DNA of 64,000 nt from Saururus chinensis. Its lineage: Eukaryota > Streptophyta > Magnoliopsida > Piperales > Saururaceae. The stretch's first letter is position 1; every line of letters begins with the position of its first letter. The DNA lies in assembly GCA_035235625.1 (NCBI GenBank), contig CP141146.1:25166501-25230500 (forward strand). Reading direction: 5' to 3'. The notes below the pieces were generated by a model that was given only the letters and a program-made list of their open reading frames with translations, was not told where the DNA came from and did not search any database. A program made the translations under genes and the position numbers. This document shows, piece after piece, positions 1 through 10,110 of this stretch.

Positions 1-329
1 GTGGGAATATCTCTCCTTGCCAAATAGAAGTTGACCTATGAAACTCTTATTGCACAAGGACAGACACATCAAGGGGGCCTGACCCATAAAAAGGCTCTAT
101 ATGATCTATGAGGAAATAAGAACTTTAGGAATAAATAGTCATATCTAAAATAGAGAGTAAATAAAATGTTACACACTCTAATTGTATGTTTACCAATCAA
201 CAGGAGGGTTAGTGCATCTTTTATTATTATGCTTAGATTGTTTGCAGCTCCCACACTTATAACTTGCTCTACCATCTCACTCCATGGTCACACTATCCAT
301 TATATTCCTAATACAGACAGATCATGGGT
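1..329. other. Left window edge, no gene recognised
   Basis: I see no convincing coding sequence here. Given the adjoining minus-strand MULE transposase, this is probably the 3' flank of that element, but no terminal inverted repeat or target duplication could be picked out. Confidence 0.3.
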
Positions 330-2784
330 GACTGGGTTATTTTGGTTGTAATAAAATATAAGGAATTATCTCTTTCCTAAAACTCCCAATCGCGAGGAGA
401 GTAGAATTGTGCATAGTACACATTTCTATAAGTGTTAGATATATAACATACTCCTGCCTGTGTAGGCTATCGCCGCTTTCCCCACACAACAAGAAGATGA
501 GTGCAAGGGTATTGGTAAACTTGAGGGTAATTACACGTATAAGTTTGATAAACCGCATTTACCACTAACTTCCTTCCATGCATAGTCATCACTTCGTAAT
601 GGGTGCGGTTGTTCTTGTGAACTATATACTCCCCAATTTTATTTGTTTGTTACCTTATTATCCTTTCCACTCTCGGAGTATATGGGGTGACCATGGCCTT
701 CAAAGCGCAAGATCATTGCACAAAGAATTTTATTACTCGATAAAAAATAGCTGACACTAAAGCCTGCATGGGTAATCCATGTGCCCCCTTCAAGATGTTA
801 TTTAAAGTTTCTGTTATATTTGTTGTCATCATACAAAATCTTCTAAAACTATCGTGAGTAAGAGACCATTGTTCAAGGTGTAATCCTTTTCCTATGAGGA
901 GTTGTTTTGCCCTTTGACTTTCTTTACTAATCAAGTCCATTTTGGCATCAAAATGTTCAATTGTCAGTACACATGTTGTTGCCCCATTCAAGTTCATCAG
1001 TGCATCATTTTTATACTTTTTAAAATTTTCCTTTATGTGAGGGATGCAATATCAATGGTAGAAGAATGGAGGGGAAAACAATTTTCAGGCACGACCTTTT
1101 GAAGCCCCTTACGTCGATCTAAGATGATTGTGACATTCCTCATATCCATAAGTACCTTCTCCATCAAATGACAAGAATCATTTTCAATTTTCATAATTTT
1201 CCTTTCATACTATCCCGAATACTATAGGAAATAATCCATTGTTCCCATATGTAGCCATTGCAGCCATATGAGCTTGAGGATACCTACTGTACAAATATGT
1301 GGCATTAACACCAATCACAAGGACGCATTGCCTAAACCCTAGTATAGATAGCCCAAATGCCCAAAACATCCACTTAAATCTCTAACAAGGGCTACCATCC
1401 ACTAGATCATACTCCCAACTTATATATGGTACTAGGATTCACATCTTGTATTGCCTTAAGGTACATTGGTAACAATTTGTATGATTCAGCCCAATCTGCA
1501 TAAATGGCTTTTATGGCCATATTTCTTGCCAAGCTTTTTTATAAGAAAAAGTCAACAAGGAACTTCTCCTTTATTCTTTGAATAATAGCACCTGGTGTGA
1601 GAATTAATTTAGCTTAGATGACGGGCATTATGACCTTGTAAACAAACAATGCACTACACTGCCTATGATCAATGCTAAGCCGGGCATTCCTACAAGTGCA
1701 GTCACGTCCGTATGTCTTCATTTTAAAGTACCCTACACCCCTCTTCATTGATCCATGAACTCTCCAATGGCAAGTACTATCAATGCACTTAACTGTATAT
1801 TCTGACATATTTATATGTAAAACCTTTTATTGGACATGATTCCCAATTGAAAAATCCCTCAAAGCTATGATAAATGTCTCTCTATCCTCAAAGATTTGTC
1901 CAAGATATAACTCTTCTTCATTCTATTACTCCATATTCATACCTCAATTAACTACCTTATCTATTTGCTCATATGTGATATGTGCATAAATTGGTTCCTC
2001 CTTGTCATAGTGTCACGACTCACCATCATCCACATTTATGTCATTTGCGACAATTGCATTGTCTACTGCATCATCCCCCTCACTGTCAACCATCTATTGA
2101 GCTCTTTCTTCACCTCTAACACCATCTTCATTCATATCATACTCCTCACTAGCTTCGCTAATATTATCTTCACCTTCATTGGACTCATGTATATCAACGT
2201 CATCATCATCAACATAGGCTCCCCTACACATAAATAGCACACACGTATTGAATTTCATATTACCTAAAACACTTGTTTAATAACTAAAATTGTTAGATTC
2301 GTTTATAAATATATATTTCTCTCGGGATTGGATGGTCCAACATTAGTATGTCCTATACAAGCCCATCGAGCTTTGAGTTCCAAACCATGTACTGCCTTGT
2401 GACATTCCAAGGCTCAATGTCTCATGTATATACGATGTGTACCTTACGTATTACACACAAAATTCATAATTCAATCACATAATTTTCATTGACAATTAAA
2501 AGATCCATACGAAAAAATCTTAAGAAACCTTACCTCCAACTAGGTCCACTTCCATCGTCAATAGGTGCATACGGCCTATGGTGTTCGTTTGATGCTACTA
2601 TCATGGATAAATTATCCTCTTCTTCATTGTTATCCACTGACATTTGCACGTGCCTTTTACTACTCACATTTCTTTCAGAGCTCCTGTGTGAGCTCCTATT
2701 TACACTACGCCCTTCACTAGGCACTCTGGCTTCTTTTTTTAGAAATAACTCGAATATGCATATTTGAGACAAATGATGAAACAT
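330..2784 (-). pseudogene. MULE (MuDR-like) transposase relic
   Basis: Decayed transposase of a Mutator-like element, which would have catalysed DNA cut-and-paste transposition in the nucleus. Reading the minus strand, exon 1 ends at 2534 at a GTAAGG donor and an intron runs 2533-2224 to a GTGTAG acceptor. Exon 2 opens with an acidic Asp/Glu-rich stretch (about 2220-1960). It is followed by the MuDR DNA-binding domain (about 1915-1614, motif VKCIDSTCHWRVHGS), the DDE catalytic region (about 1390-1200, LYSRYPQAHMAAMATYGNNG), a block ending TTNITETLNNILKGAHGLP (about 860-770) and a SWIM zinc-finger remnant (about 520-465, ending YPCTHLLVV). Several stops and frame changes interrupt it, and the first catalytic Asp position reads Asn (VNATYLY, codon 1304-1306). 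The domain order is that of plant MULE transposases. It is not functional. Exon 1 has no recognisable domain and is joined by the splice signals and orientation only. Confidence 0.8.
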
Positions 2785-3069
2785 TTGTCTAAATGAAGCC
2801 CCATCCTCTACACGTAGTAGAGTTGATCTCTATCCAAATATTGGAAGGTGACACTTTAAAATAATTTCTATATCTTTTGATCCCACCCAACTTTGTTAGC
2901 TACTTGCATCTCAAGTTCATCATAATTAGAAAGTTTCTTGATGAATAATCCCTCTGATACCCCTTCATGTTGAAGTATAAAACTAACTATTTCTCATGCC
3001 ATCCCTATTTACTTAATTCATAACAAATAACTAGATATTAGATACATCCACTACAAGAAAATTGATTAA

Positions 3070-3300
3070 TAATACTATAAATGTCGCTAATGATTATTAG
3101 CGACGTATATAAAACGTCGCTAAAGGCATCGATAAAATAGGGGTCGCTATTGTATATTAGCGACGCATACCAAAAAGCATCGCTAAAAGTAGTATTAACG
3201 ACATATATCAAAAGTCGCTATTAATATACTATTAGCGACGCTTGTTATTAAGCGTCGCTAATAATATAGTATTAGTGACGTTTACAAACGTTGGTAATAA
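3070..3300. repeat. CACTA-1 left subterminal repeat block
   Basis: Alternating TTAGCGACG and CGTCGCTAA motifs form imperfect hairpins of roughly 35-45 nt, several with AT-rich loops. A further pair lies at 3380-3400 and 3478-3505. These are the candidate binding sites for the mobilising transposase. Confidence 0.85.
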
Positions 3301-3659
3301 AAAATATTATTTTAATTTTTTTTGTTAAAATATAATTTTTAAATTTTTTAAATTTAAAAAATAAAAATAAAAATTAGTATTACCAACGTTTGTAAACGTC
3401 GCTAATGTATATAATTATTTAAAAAAATTTAAAAAATTAAATAAAAAAATATTTTAAAATAAAAAAATTTATCACAATTAGCGACGTATGAAAATTATGT
3501 CGCTAAAATAATAAAAAAATAAAAAACCGGTCAATACCCGGTTCGGAACGGAATGGTGTACTTGACCCGCGATGACCCGCGTCGTGGGCCAGCACACGCG
3601 CGGGGCACGGGTCACTGCACCCGCGCCGGGTGGGGGGGTCATGGCATCGCTCACCGACG

Positions 3660-3913
3660 GGACGGGATGACGGGTGCCGGCTAGGACGTCGGGTGCAGGT
3701 GGGGACGACGGGTGCAGGCTGAGACGACAGATGCAGGCCAGGATGGCGGGTGCGGGCGGGACGACAGGTGTGGGCGGGGAAAGCGAGTGCGGGTGGGGAT
3801 GACAGGTGTGGGCGGGACGACGAGTGCGGGCCGAGACGACGGGTGCAAGCCAGGACGGCGGGTGCGGGGCGGGACCGCAAGAACGGGGCAGGACGGCGGG
3901 CACGGGGCGGGAC
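3660..3913. repeat. GC-rich minisatellite, about 19-bp unit
   Basis: Roughly a dozen imperfect tandem units of about 19 bp on the pattern GNNNGGACGACGGGTGCGG fill this interval. Unit length wobbles between 18 and 20 bp, so reading frames across it shift. It explains the low-complexity open frames seen on both strands here. Confidence 0.75.
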
Positions 3914-4420
3914 GGCGGCCACTGAATTCGTAGCTCCAAGCTCATCGTACGAGGCTTCAAGGAGGTACCCAATCCCAGCTGCAAATCACCCGAGGTGGGC
4001 GCTATCTCCACGAGATCGGATGGAGGATGGGCCAGGGGTAGCGCGATCTCATCCTCCAGGCTCTTCATCACCAACACGAGGTCCAGGGTCGTGGCCTCCC
4101 GGTCATTGCCTCCCAGTCGTTCTCGTCGTCGTGCATAGGGTGCAGGGTGCGTCGCAGCACGGCACGGGGCCAGACGACGAGGAGTGCTGGGCGGGGCTGA
4201 GAGGAGCTGGCTGAAGGACCCAAAGACGCCGCCTTCTCTATCCATGCCGCTAGCGGGTGTGGTGCGGGGTGCAGGGTGCAACGCGGGGCTGGACGGCGGG
4301 AAGGAGCATTGGGTAGGTCAGGGAGGGGGTGGCATAAGGACCCAAAGACGGGCGGGGAGGGGGTGGCTGAAGCTGGAAGCGGAGGGGAAGACATGGAGGA
4401 AAGAGGACGGCCTAAGGTGG

Positions 4421-4486
4421 AATATAAAGACACGGGTGGAAAATTTCCCGAGCGCGAAATTTCCCACCCCGCGCGAAATTTCGCGC
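4421..4486 (-). promoter_or_regulatory. E2F-like palindromes plus TATA-like box (module 1)
   Basis: On the minus strand, a TATA-like TCTTTATATT (4430-4421) lies just downstream of a 14-bp inverted repeat (4434-4447 and 4456-4469, 13 of 14 matching) built on GAAATTTC. Next to it is a perfect 16-bp palindrome GCGCGAAATTTCGCGC (4471-4486). TTTCGCGC/TTTCCCGC are the known core of E2F-DP binding sites, so the palindrome holds two opposed sites. The layout would suit a promoter firing into the GC-rich module. Function is inferred. Confidence 0.45.
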
Positions 4487-4504
4487 CCGGGTGCAGCCCG
4501 GGTT

Positions 4505-4775
4505 TTTGTTTAGCGACGTAAGCATCTAAGCGTCGCTAATACATCATGTATTGTATTAGCGACGCTTAGACACTTACGTCGCTAATATATCATGTATTAG
4601 CGACGCTTACATATAAGCGTCGCTAATACTAGAGCTTAATAAGTATCCCAATTACACGTAAGTATTAGCGACGCTTCTCCAAGACCGTCGCTTATACAAT
4701 GCATTTAAGACGTTTTAGCAAAGGCATCGCTAATTCATACGTATTAGCGACGCTTTACTATAAAGCGTCGCTATA
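4505..4775. repeat. CACTA-1 TTAGCGACG hairpin block
   Basis: At least four consecutive inverted pairs of TTAGCGACGC and GCGTCGCTAA separated by short spacers, starting directly after GC-rich module 1. Each pair can fold into a hairpin. Confidence 0.85.
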
Positions 4776-4839
4776 AATTATTATTTTATAAATTTTTAAA
4801 TAAAACATATACAAAGTAAAAAATAAATATTTTCCTCAC

Positions 4840-5210
4840 CTCCTTCTCTCTCTACTTTCTCTCTCTACCCTTTTTCTAAACCTTCTCTCTCCCTCCCTCT
4901 CCTCTCTCTCTCCCTCTCCTCTCTTTCCCTCCCTCTCTCTCCTCTCTCTTTCTCCCCCTCTCTCCTCTCTCTCTCTCCCCCTCTCTCCTCTCTCTCTCTT
5001 CCCTCTCTCCTCTCTCTCTCCTCCCTCTCTCTCCCCTATCTCCTCTCTCCCCCTCTCTCCTCCCTCTCTCTCCCCCTATCTCCTCTCTCCTCTCCCTCTC
5101 CCCCTCTCTCTCTCTCCTCCCTCTCTCTCTCCTCCCTCTTTCTCTCCTCCCTTCTCCCTCTCTCTCTCCTCCCTCCCCTCTCTTTCTCCCTTCTCCCTCT
5201 CTCCCCCCTT
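4840..5210. repeat. CT-rich low-complexity tract
   Basis: Almost pure pyrimidine, built from CTCTCTCC-type units. It is the first of five such tracts in CACTA-1 (others at about 5430-5690, 5945-6005, 6470-6585 and 6845-7365). Long open frames here are artefacts of composition. Confidence 0.9.
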
Positions 5211-5249
5211 TATTTTGAAAATAAAAAAATAAAATAAAGTAAATACTAA

Positions 5250-5365
5250 TAGCGACGTATATGTAAATACGTTGCTATTAGAATAGGTATTAGCGACGTC
5301 TAATTCTATATGTCGCTAATACATGTACTAATAGCGACGTATATTCATATATGTCGCTATTAGTA
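5250..5365. repeat. CACTA-1 hairpin block
   Basis: Palindromic TAATAGCGACGTATAT / ATACGTCGCTATTA pairs. The same arrangement recurs at 5750-5870 and 6650-6775 with the same order of flanking AT-rich and CT-rich DNA, which indicates that a larger module was duplicated. Confidence 0.8.
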
Positions 5366-5429
5366 ATTTATTTTAAAAATTTTTATTTTAAAAAAATTAA
5401 TAATAAAATTTTAAAAATCAAAATAAAAT

Positions 5430-5690
5430 TCCTCTCACCCTCCCTCTCTTCCTTCCCCTATCCCCTCTCTCTTCCCTCCCCTCTCCTCTTTTTCCCTCTC
5501 TTGATCTCCTCTCTCTCTCTCTCTCCCCCTCTCTCTACTCTTCCTCTCTCCTCCCTTCCCTCTCTGTTCTCTCTCTCCCCCCTCTCTCTCTCCCTTCCCT
5601 CTCTGTTCTCTCTCTCCTCCCTCTCTCTTCTCTCTCCCTGTCCTCTCTTTCCCCCCCTCTCTCTCTATCCCCTCTCTCCTCTAATTTTAA
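5430..5690. repeat. CT-rich tract
   Basis: Pyrimidine tract. Its left end (CCCTCCCTCTCTTCC and following) is repeated at about 5955, marking a duplicated module boundary. Confidence 0.85.
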
Positions 5691-5749
5691 TTTTTTATAA
5701 TTTTTTATTTTTAAAAATTAATTTTGAAAATGAAAAAATAAAAAAAGTA

Positions 5750-5870
5750 AATACTAATAGCGACGTATATTCTTATACGTCGCTATTAGTACAGATATTA
5801 GCGACGTATATATTTATATGTCGCTAATACACGTACTAATAGCGACGTATATTTCTATACGTCGCTATTA
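5750..5870. repeat. CACTA-1 hairpin block
   Basis: Second copy of the TAATAGCGACGTATAT hairpin module: three opposed motif pairs followed by an AT-rich spacer and a CT tract. Confidence 0.8.
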
Positions 5871-6007
5871 GTATTTTATTTTATTCATTTTTTTTATTTT
5901 TTAAAAAATAAAAAAACATGAATAAAAAATTTTAAAAAATCAAAATAAATTTCCTCTCACCCTCCCTCTCTTCCCTCCCCTATCCCCTCTCTCTTCCCTC
6001 CCCTATA

Positions 6008-6360
6008 CTAATAGCGATGGGGCGGAAAGCGGCGGAGCGGTAGGGAGGAGTGGCTATGCGGCGGCGGAGGCCGACGGGGCAGTACCTGCGAAGGGGGGAG
6101 GAGGGGCCGGAAGAAGGGCGACCAGGAGGGGGATAGAGGCGGAGGACGGTGGCCAAAGGTTGAGGGGGGTGAAGGTGACGGCACGACAGTGTGGCGGAGG
6201 TGACGGCGCGGCAGCGCAGCGATGTGGCGGTGCGACAAGGGCTGCGCAACGGTGGGCAGCGGGAGATGGGCGAAGGGTGAAATGCGAAGGACGAGGCTGG
6301 GGGGGATTTATACGGCGCGGGGAAATTTCGCCTGAGAGCGAAATTTCCCCGCACAGGTAT
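6008..6360 (-). other. GC-rich module 2 of CACTA-1
   Basis: A GC-rich island inserted between a CT tract and a TTAGCTACG/TTAGTGACG block. Minus-strand open frames (76 codons from 6238; 124 codons from 6354) are Pro/Arg/Ser-rich and unrecognised. The 124-codon frame starts upstream of the TATA-like box at 6305-6313, so it could not be made from that promoter. The 76-codon frame begins downstream of it. No product is assigned. Confidence 0.35.
6305..6350 (-). promoter_or_regulatory. E2F-like inverted repeat plus TATA-like box (module 2)
   Basis: A perfect 13-bp inverted repeat, GGGGAAATTTCGC at 6319-6331 and GCGAAATTTCCCC at 6338-6350 with a 6-bp spacer, lies 5 bp from a minus-strand GTATAAATC (6313-6305). 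The half-sites resemble E2F sites. Spacing and orientation match module 1 at 4421-4486. Confidence 0.45.
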
Positions 6361-6394
6361 TTTTTGGGTTTTTTTTTAAAAACTTTAATTATTA

Positions 6395-6775
6395 GCTACG
6401 GTCACTAGGATCATATGTCGCTAAATATATACTTTTAGTGACGTTTACTCAAATTCGTCGCTAAAACAAATTTCTCTCTCTTCCCCCTCTCTCTACCCTC
6501 TCTCTCTCTCTAACCCCTCTCTCTCCCCTCTCTCTCTCTAACCCCTCTCTCTCTCCACCCTTTCTCTCTCCTCTCTCTCTCTTTAAATTTTTTTAATTTT
6601 TTTGAGATTTTTTAATTTTTTAAAATTAATTTTAAAAAATTAATTTAAAATACTAATAGCGACGTATAGGAATATACGTCGCTATTAGTACATGTATTAA
6701 CGACATATAATAATCTACGTCGCTAATACGTGTACTAATAGCGATGTATATTCCTATACGTCGCTATTAGTATTT
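6395..6775. repeat. CACTA-1 hairpin blocks and CT tract
   Basis: A diverged pair of TTAGCGACG-type motifs (6395-6465), then a CT tract (6470-6585), an AT-rich spacer, and a third copy of the TAATAGCGACGTATA hairpin block (6650-6775). Confidence 0.75.
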
Positions 6776-6844
6776 TATTTTAAATTAATTTTTTTTATTT
6801 AAAAAAAATTAAATTCTTTTTTAAAAAACCAACAATATAAAATC

Positions 6845-7365
6845 ACTCTCTCTCTCTCCCCCCTCTCCTCTTCTCCCTCCTCTCCTCTGTCCCTCCTCTG
6901 TCCTCCCTCCCCTCTGTCTCTCTCCCTCTCCTCTCTTTCCCCCTCCTCTCTTTCCCCCTCTCCTCTCTTTCCCCCTCCTCTCTCTCCTCCCTCTCTCTCT
7001 CTTCCCTCCCCCTCTCCTCTCCTCTCTCTCTCTCCCTCCCCTCTCTCTCTCTCCCCTCTCTATCTCTTCCCTCCCCCTCTCCCCTCTCTCTCTCTTCCCT
7101 CCCCTCGATCTCTCTCCACCATTTCTCTCTCCTTTCTCTCTATCCACCCTCCTCTCTCTCTCTCTCTCTCTTCCCTCCTCCCTCTCTCTCAACCCTTTCT
7201 CTCTCTCTCTCTCTCTCTCCTGCCTCTCCCTCTCTCCCTCTCCTCTCTCTCTTTCCTCCCCTCTCTCTCTCTTCCCTCCTCCCTCTCTCTCTTCCCTCTC
7301 CTCTCTCTCTTTCCTCCCCTCTCTCTCTTCCCTCTCCTATCTACCTACACAATATCTTTCCTCTA
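6845..7365. repeat. Long CT-rich tract
   Basis: About 520 bp of CT repeats with scattered CCC interruptions. The Arg/Glu-rich open frame read from the other strand is compositional, not a gene. Confidence 0.9.
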
Positions 7366-7439
7366 ATTTTAAATTTTAAATTTTTTTTATTTTTTAAAAA
7401 AATAAAATTTTTAAAAAATTAAATAAAATTTTAATAAAA

Positions 7440-7870
7440 ATAGGTAGTAGCGACGCATATGATTATGCGTCGCTACTAGGATAGGTAGTTGCAACGTATA
7501 TGCATATACGTCGCTATTAGGTCTTTTTTTTAATTTTTTTTTAAAAATTGAGAATTTTTAGCGACGCTCATATTTAAATGTCGATATTGTTGAAACTATT
7601 AGCGACATTTGTAAGTATACGTCGTTAATAGTGTTAAAATTTATTTTAAAAAAAATTAAATATATATCTATTAGCGACACATAAATTCAAGCGTCGCTAA
7701 AATATTACGTATTAACGACGTTTGGAGTTGTGCGTCGCTAATAGACTATTAGTAGTGACGCTTAATATTATGCGTCGCTAATAGTTGTATTTTTTGCGAC
7801 GGTTGTTTATATGTCGTTATTAGCATATATTAGCGACGCAAAGTATTGCGACACTTATATAAGCGTCGCT
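7440..7870. repeat. CACTA-1 right subterminal repeat block
   Basis: TTAGCGACG and CGTCGCTAA motifs continue, partly diverged, up to the right terminus at 7892. Density is similar to the left end. Confidence 0.85.
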
Positions 7871-7892
7871 AATACCCAGTTTTGTTGTAGTG

Positions 7893-8604
7893 ATCATTAA
7901 ATACATCTCTATTCAACATGGAATATTTTTCTAGAGTTTGTCAATAATGTTAAAGGAGAACAAAGAATGAATTTATTTACAGAATAATAAAAAAATCATA
8001 AAGCAATTTAAACATATTATCATAAATTTATCAAGAATTGCTAGCACTCCCATGCACATAGTACAAGCATGGCGACAAAAATCACAGTTCGTCTTCGAAG
8101 ACCAATAATGCAAAAATTACCACAACACCTTGAATCGCACAACACAAGATAGACACAATTGGAAGGCTCATCAACCTAATTAACCACATCTTACCACACA
8201 AAAACCTAAAGACTAATGGGACATGCCAACTTACCTGATTAGACGAGCTCTAGAACAATCAAAGCCCATAGGAAAGACAATTTCAGAATTACCAATGCGC
8301 TTTTAGCCTGTGAATAGAGGGGTGACGGCTGAGTGCAACAGAGAGGGGAACTACTTGCGGATGGAGGGCGCAATGGTCAAGTGTGATGGAGAGGCACTCA
8401 AGTAGTGACACAAGTTGTGAATTACCAACTGTGAAGTATGACTTTATAGTGGGGTTGAAGGATGAAATCCACTTAACTTAATTTAAGTAGATTTTGTCCT
8501 TTAAATAGATGAAATTTAAAAAAGCAAAACTAACCCTCTAAAGGCTAAACTAAAAAAAAATTCTGAAAAAAAAATAAACGTGAGTGTTTGGATGGTGCTT
8601 ATAC
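7893..8604. other. Sequence between CACTA-1 and hAT-1
   Basis: No open gene. On the minus strand a good splice donor (CAG then GTAAGTTGG at 8235/8234) could belong to a 5' leader of the MULE transposase, which would mean that CACTA-1 sits within that leader intron. This is speculative. The TSD of hAT-1, if any, would be GCTTATAC at 8597-8604. Confidence 0.25.
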
Positions 8605-10040
8605 CAGTGTTTTAAAAACTGGACCGGACCGGCCGGTCCGACCGAGTTCAACCGGACCCGTCATAAAAAACGGGCCGGTTCAGCTTGATTCCCGGGTCGA
8701 TTTAACCCGGCCGGGTCAACATGACCCGGCCGGTCGAACCGGTTAACCGGTGTTCCGGTCCGGTCTGGTTCTAAAAAAAAATTACAGATCGCGATCGATT
8801 CCTCGATCGCAATCGGGATTTTGCCATTTTGGATTCTGGAGGAGTTCGGAGTCGGGCGTCTGGACTGAGGGTGACTGTGAGCGGCAATCTTCTCCGGTGA
8901 TTCATCCTCTCCACAATCCGGCCGGAGCCACCTCTGCCCCATCCATGACCTGAAAGCTGGTTGGGGCGATTTGGATACGATTTGGGGGCGATTTGGGCCG
9001 GCGGCTGGTGTTCTTCTCCAGCTAAAATCCGGCGATTCTTCCTCTCCACGTTCCGAACAAATCCCAACAACTGATCTTCCAAGAAATTTCTGGCCCGGCT
9101 GAGCATCCAGATTTCGCATTTGAGCACAACATGATGGTGGGTTATTTTCATTCAGAGGCCTTCGTTTGAACTTTGGGTTTTTGCCACCACCAGCCATAAT
9201 TGTGGTCGAGAGGGTCTCGTCCGGGCTGCAAGTCAGGGAGAACTTGGCATAGACGGTTGTCGTAGATACAGATGTTGTGAATATTCCTCGACAAAGATGT
9301 CCAGAATGCCGAAAGACCCATCACCGCTCGCTATGGACTCCGAGGTATGGTCATAGCAAAATCCAGTAGCCCAGTTGTACGTTTCCATCCAAGCGGAAGC
9401 AGTGAATTCTGCTTCAGAATACAAAAGGTTTAGGAGGGATGTGCCGACTGCCCCTACGAAGTTGTTGGTGAAATTGAAAAACCCGGCTCTTGGGAAAAAA
9501 TTGACTTATTATCAATAAAATGGAAAGGCCTTCTTTCCAAGGGAGTAGGTGGGAACATAAGGAGAGAGGAATTGGTGATGGCGAAGATGATGGATATTAT
9601 GGTTTTCCCTGGTGACTTTGCTCTTCTTTACTAGTGTAGTTTGGTGAGGTCCAAGGTTGTGTGGATATTTCGGTGTGGTTTGCTTGACATTGCAGAATGG
9701 AATGAGGTCAGTGTCTACTGCACGGAGGACTCAGAGGTATCATCAAAGCAATATATTTACGGATTATTTTAAATAAGTAGAATTCATGTTGCGTTAATGG
9801 TTGCAAGTTTTGGTATACTTTAAATGTGTCCACCTTCCGCTGTGGAATTGGGAATTTTTTTGCTTCAGGCAATGGACGGCATGAACTGTGAAGTGATAGT
9901 TTTTGAGTCAGATGAATTTTTTTTTTGTTGTAAAATTTGTTTAGGTGATGACATCATCTTCCGGGTTAACCCGGATGGACTCACAGTTTAACCGGGTTGA
10001 CCCAGCCCAGTCACTAATCCGGGTTGGGGTTACGGCTAAA
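8605..10040. mobile_element. hAT-1: non-autonomous hAT element, decayed right end
   Basis: Starts CAGTGTTTTAAAAACT and carries GC-rich subterminal DNA full of CCGG/CCGGACC and AACCGG motifs. The right side carries the matching CCGGGTTAACCCGG block, and the element has nearly the same length and order as hAT-2 at 56229-57666. The last bases (GGTTACGGCTAAAATG) no longer match the terminal repeat, and no 8-bp duplication is left. The interior has no transposase. A minus-strand open frame of 178 codons (9197-8661) runs through the GC-rich part and is not recognisable as a protein. The element ends about 70 bp before the TATA-like box of the F-box gene. Confidence 0.75.
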
Positions 10041-10110
10041 ATGAATATTATTTTAATAATTATTTTTTCAGTCCGCTATTTTATTTTTCCAAGGGGCGAT
10101 AATTTTTTCT

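Larger units (their letters stand above)
3530..4500 (-). other. GC-rich module 1 of CACTA-1
   Basis: A GC-rich island bounded on both sides by AT-rich TTAGCGACG repeats. It contains long open frames on both strands; the longest is a minus-strand frame of 267 codons (4281-3478) that is rich in Pro, Ala, Arg and His and matches nothing I recognise. A short central part (about 4110-3925) is less repetitive (for example EDEIALPLAHPPSDLVEIA) and could be a captured host-gene fragment. Because the GC content and an internal minisatellite remove stops, an open frame alone is weak evidence. A promoter-like site at 4421-4486 points into this module on the minus strand. I do not assign a product. Confidence 0.35.
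3049..7892. mobile_element. CACTA-1: complete non-autonomous CACTA (En/Spm) element
   Basis: A 4.84-kb element starting CACTACAAGAAAA and ending TTTTGTTGTAGTG, so the 13-bp terminal inverted repeats match at 12 positions. It is flanked by the 3-bp duplication ATC (3046-3048 and 7893-7895), which is the hallmark of CACTA elements. No transposase coding region is visible. The interior is filled by dozens of direct and inverted copies of TTAGCGACG/CGTCGCTAA, interspersed with AT-rich tracts, long CT tracts and two GC-rich modules. Subterminal repeats that bind a TNPA-like protein are known for CACTA elements. Here they are not confined to the ends but recur through the whole body. It must depend on a transposase supplied elsewhere. 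It lies upstream of the minus-strand MULE coding exons, so it may have landed inside that element. Confidence 0.92.

Noticed and set aside
5351..5827. 158-codon frame rich in Ser, Leu and Pro
   Set aside because: It is the translation of a CT tract with AT-rich ends; no domain, composition artefact.
6821..7192. 123-codon Arg/Glu/Gly-rich minus-strand frame
   Set aside because: Reverse translation of the long CT tract; pure low complexity.
3070..7870. Regularly spaced TTAGCGACG motifs resembling a CRISPR array
   Set aside because: The motifs alternate in orientation, spacers are not of constant length, and the block is bounded by CACTA ends with an ATC duplication in a plant genome.
8661..9197. 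178-codon minus-strand frame in hAT-1
   Set aside because: It runs through the CCGG-rich terminal DNA (Pro/Asp/Arg repeats) and has no counterpart frame of equal length in hAT-2.
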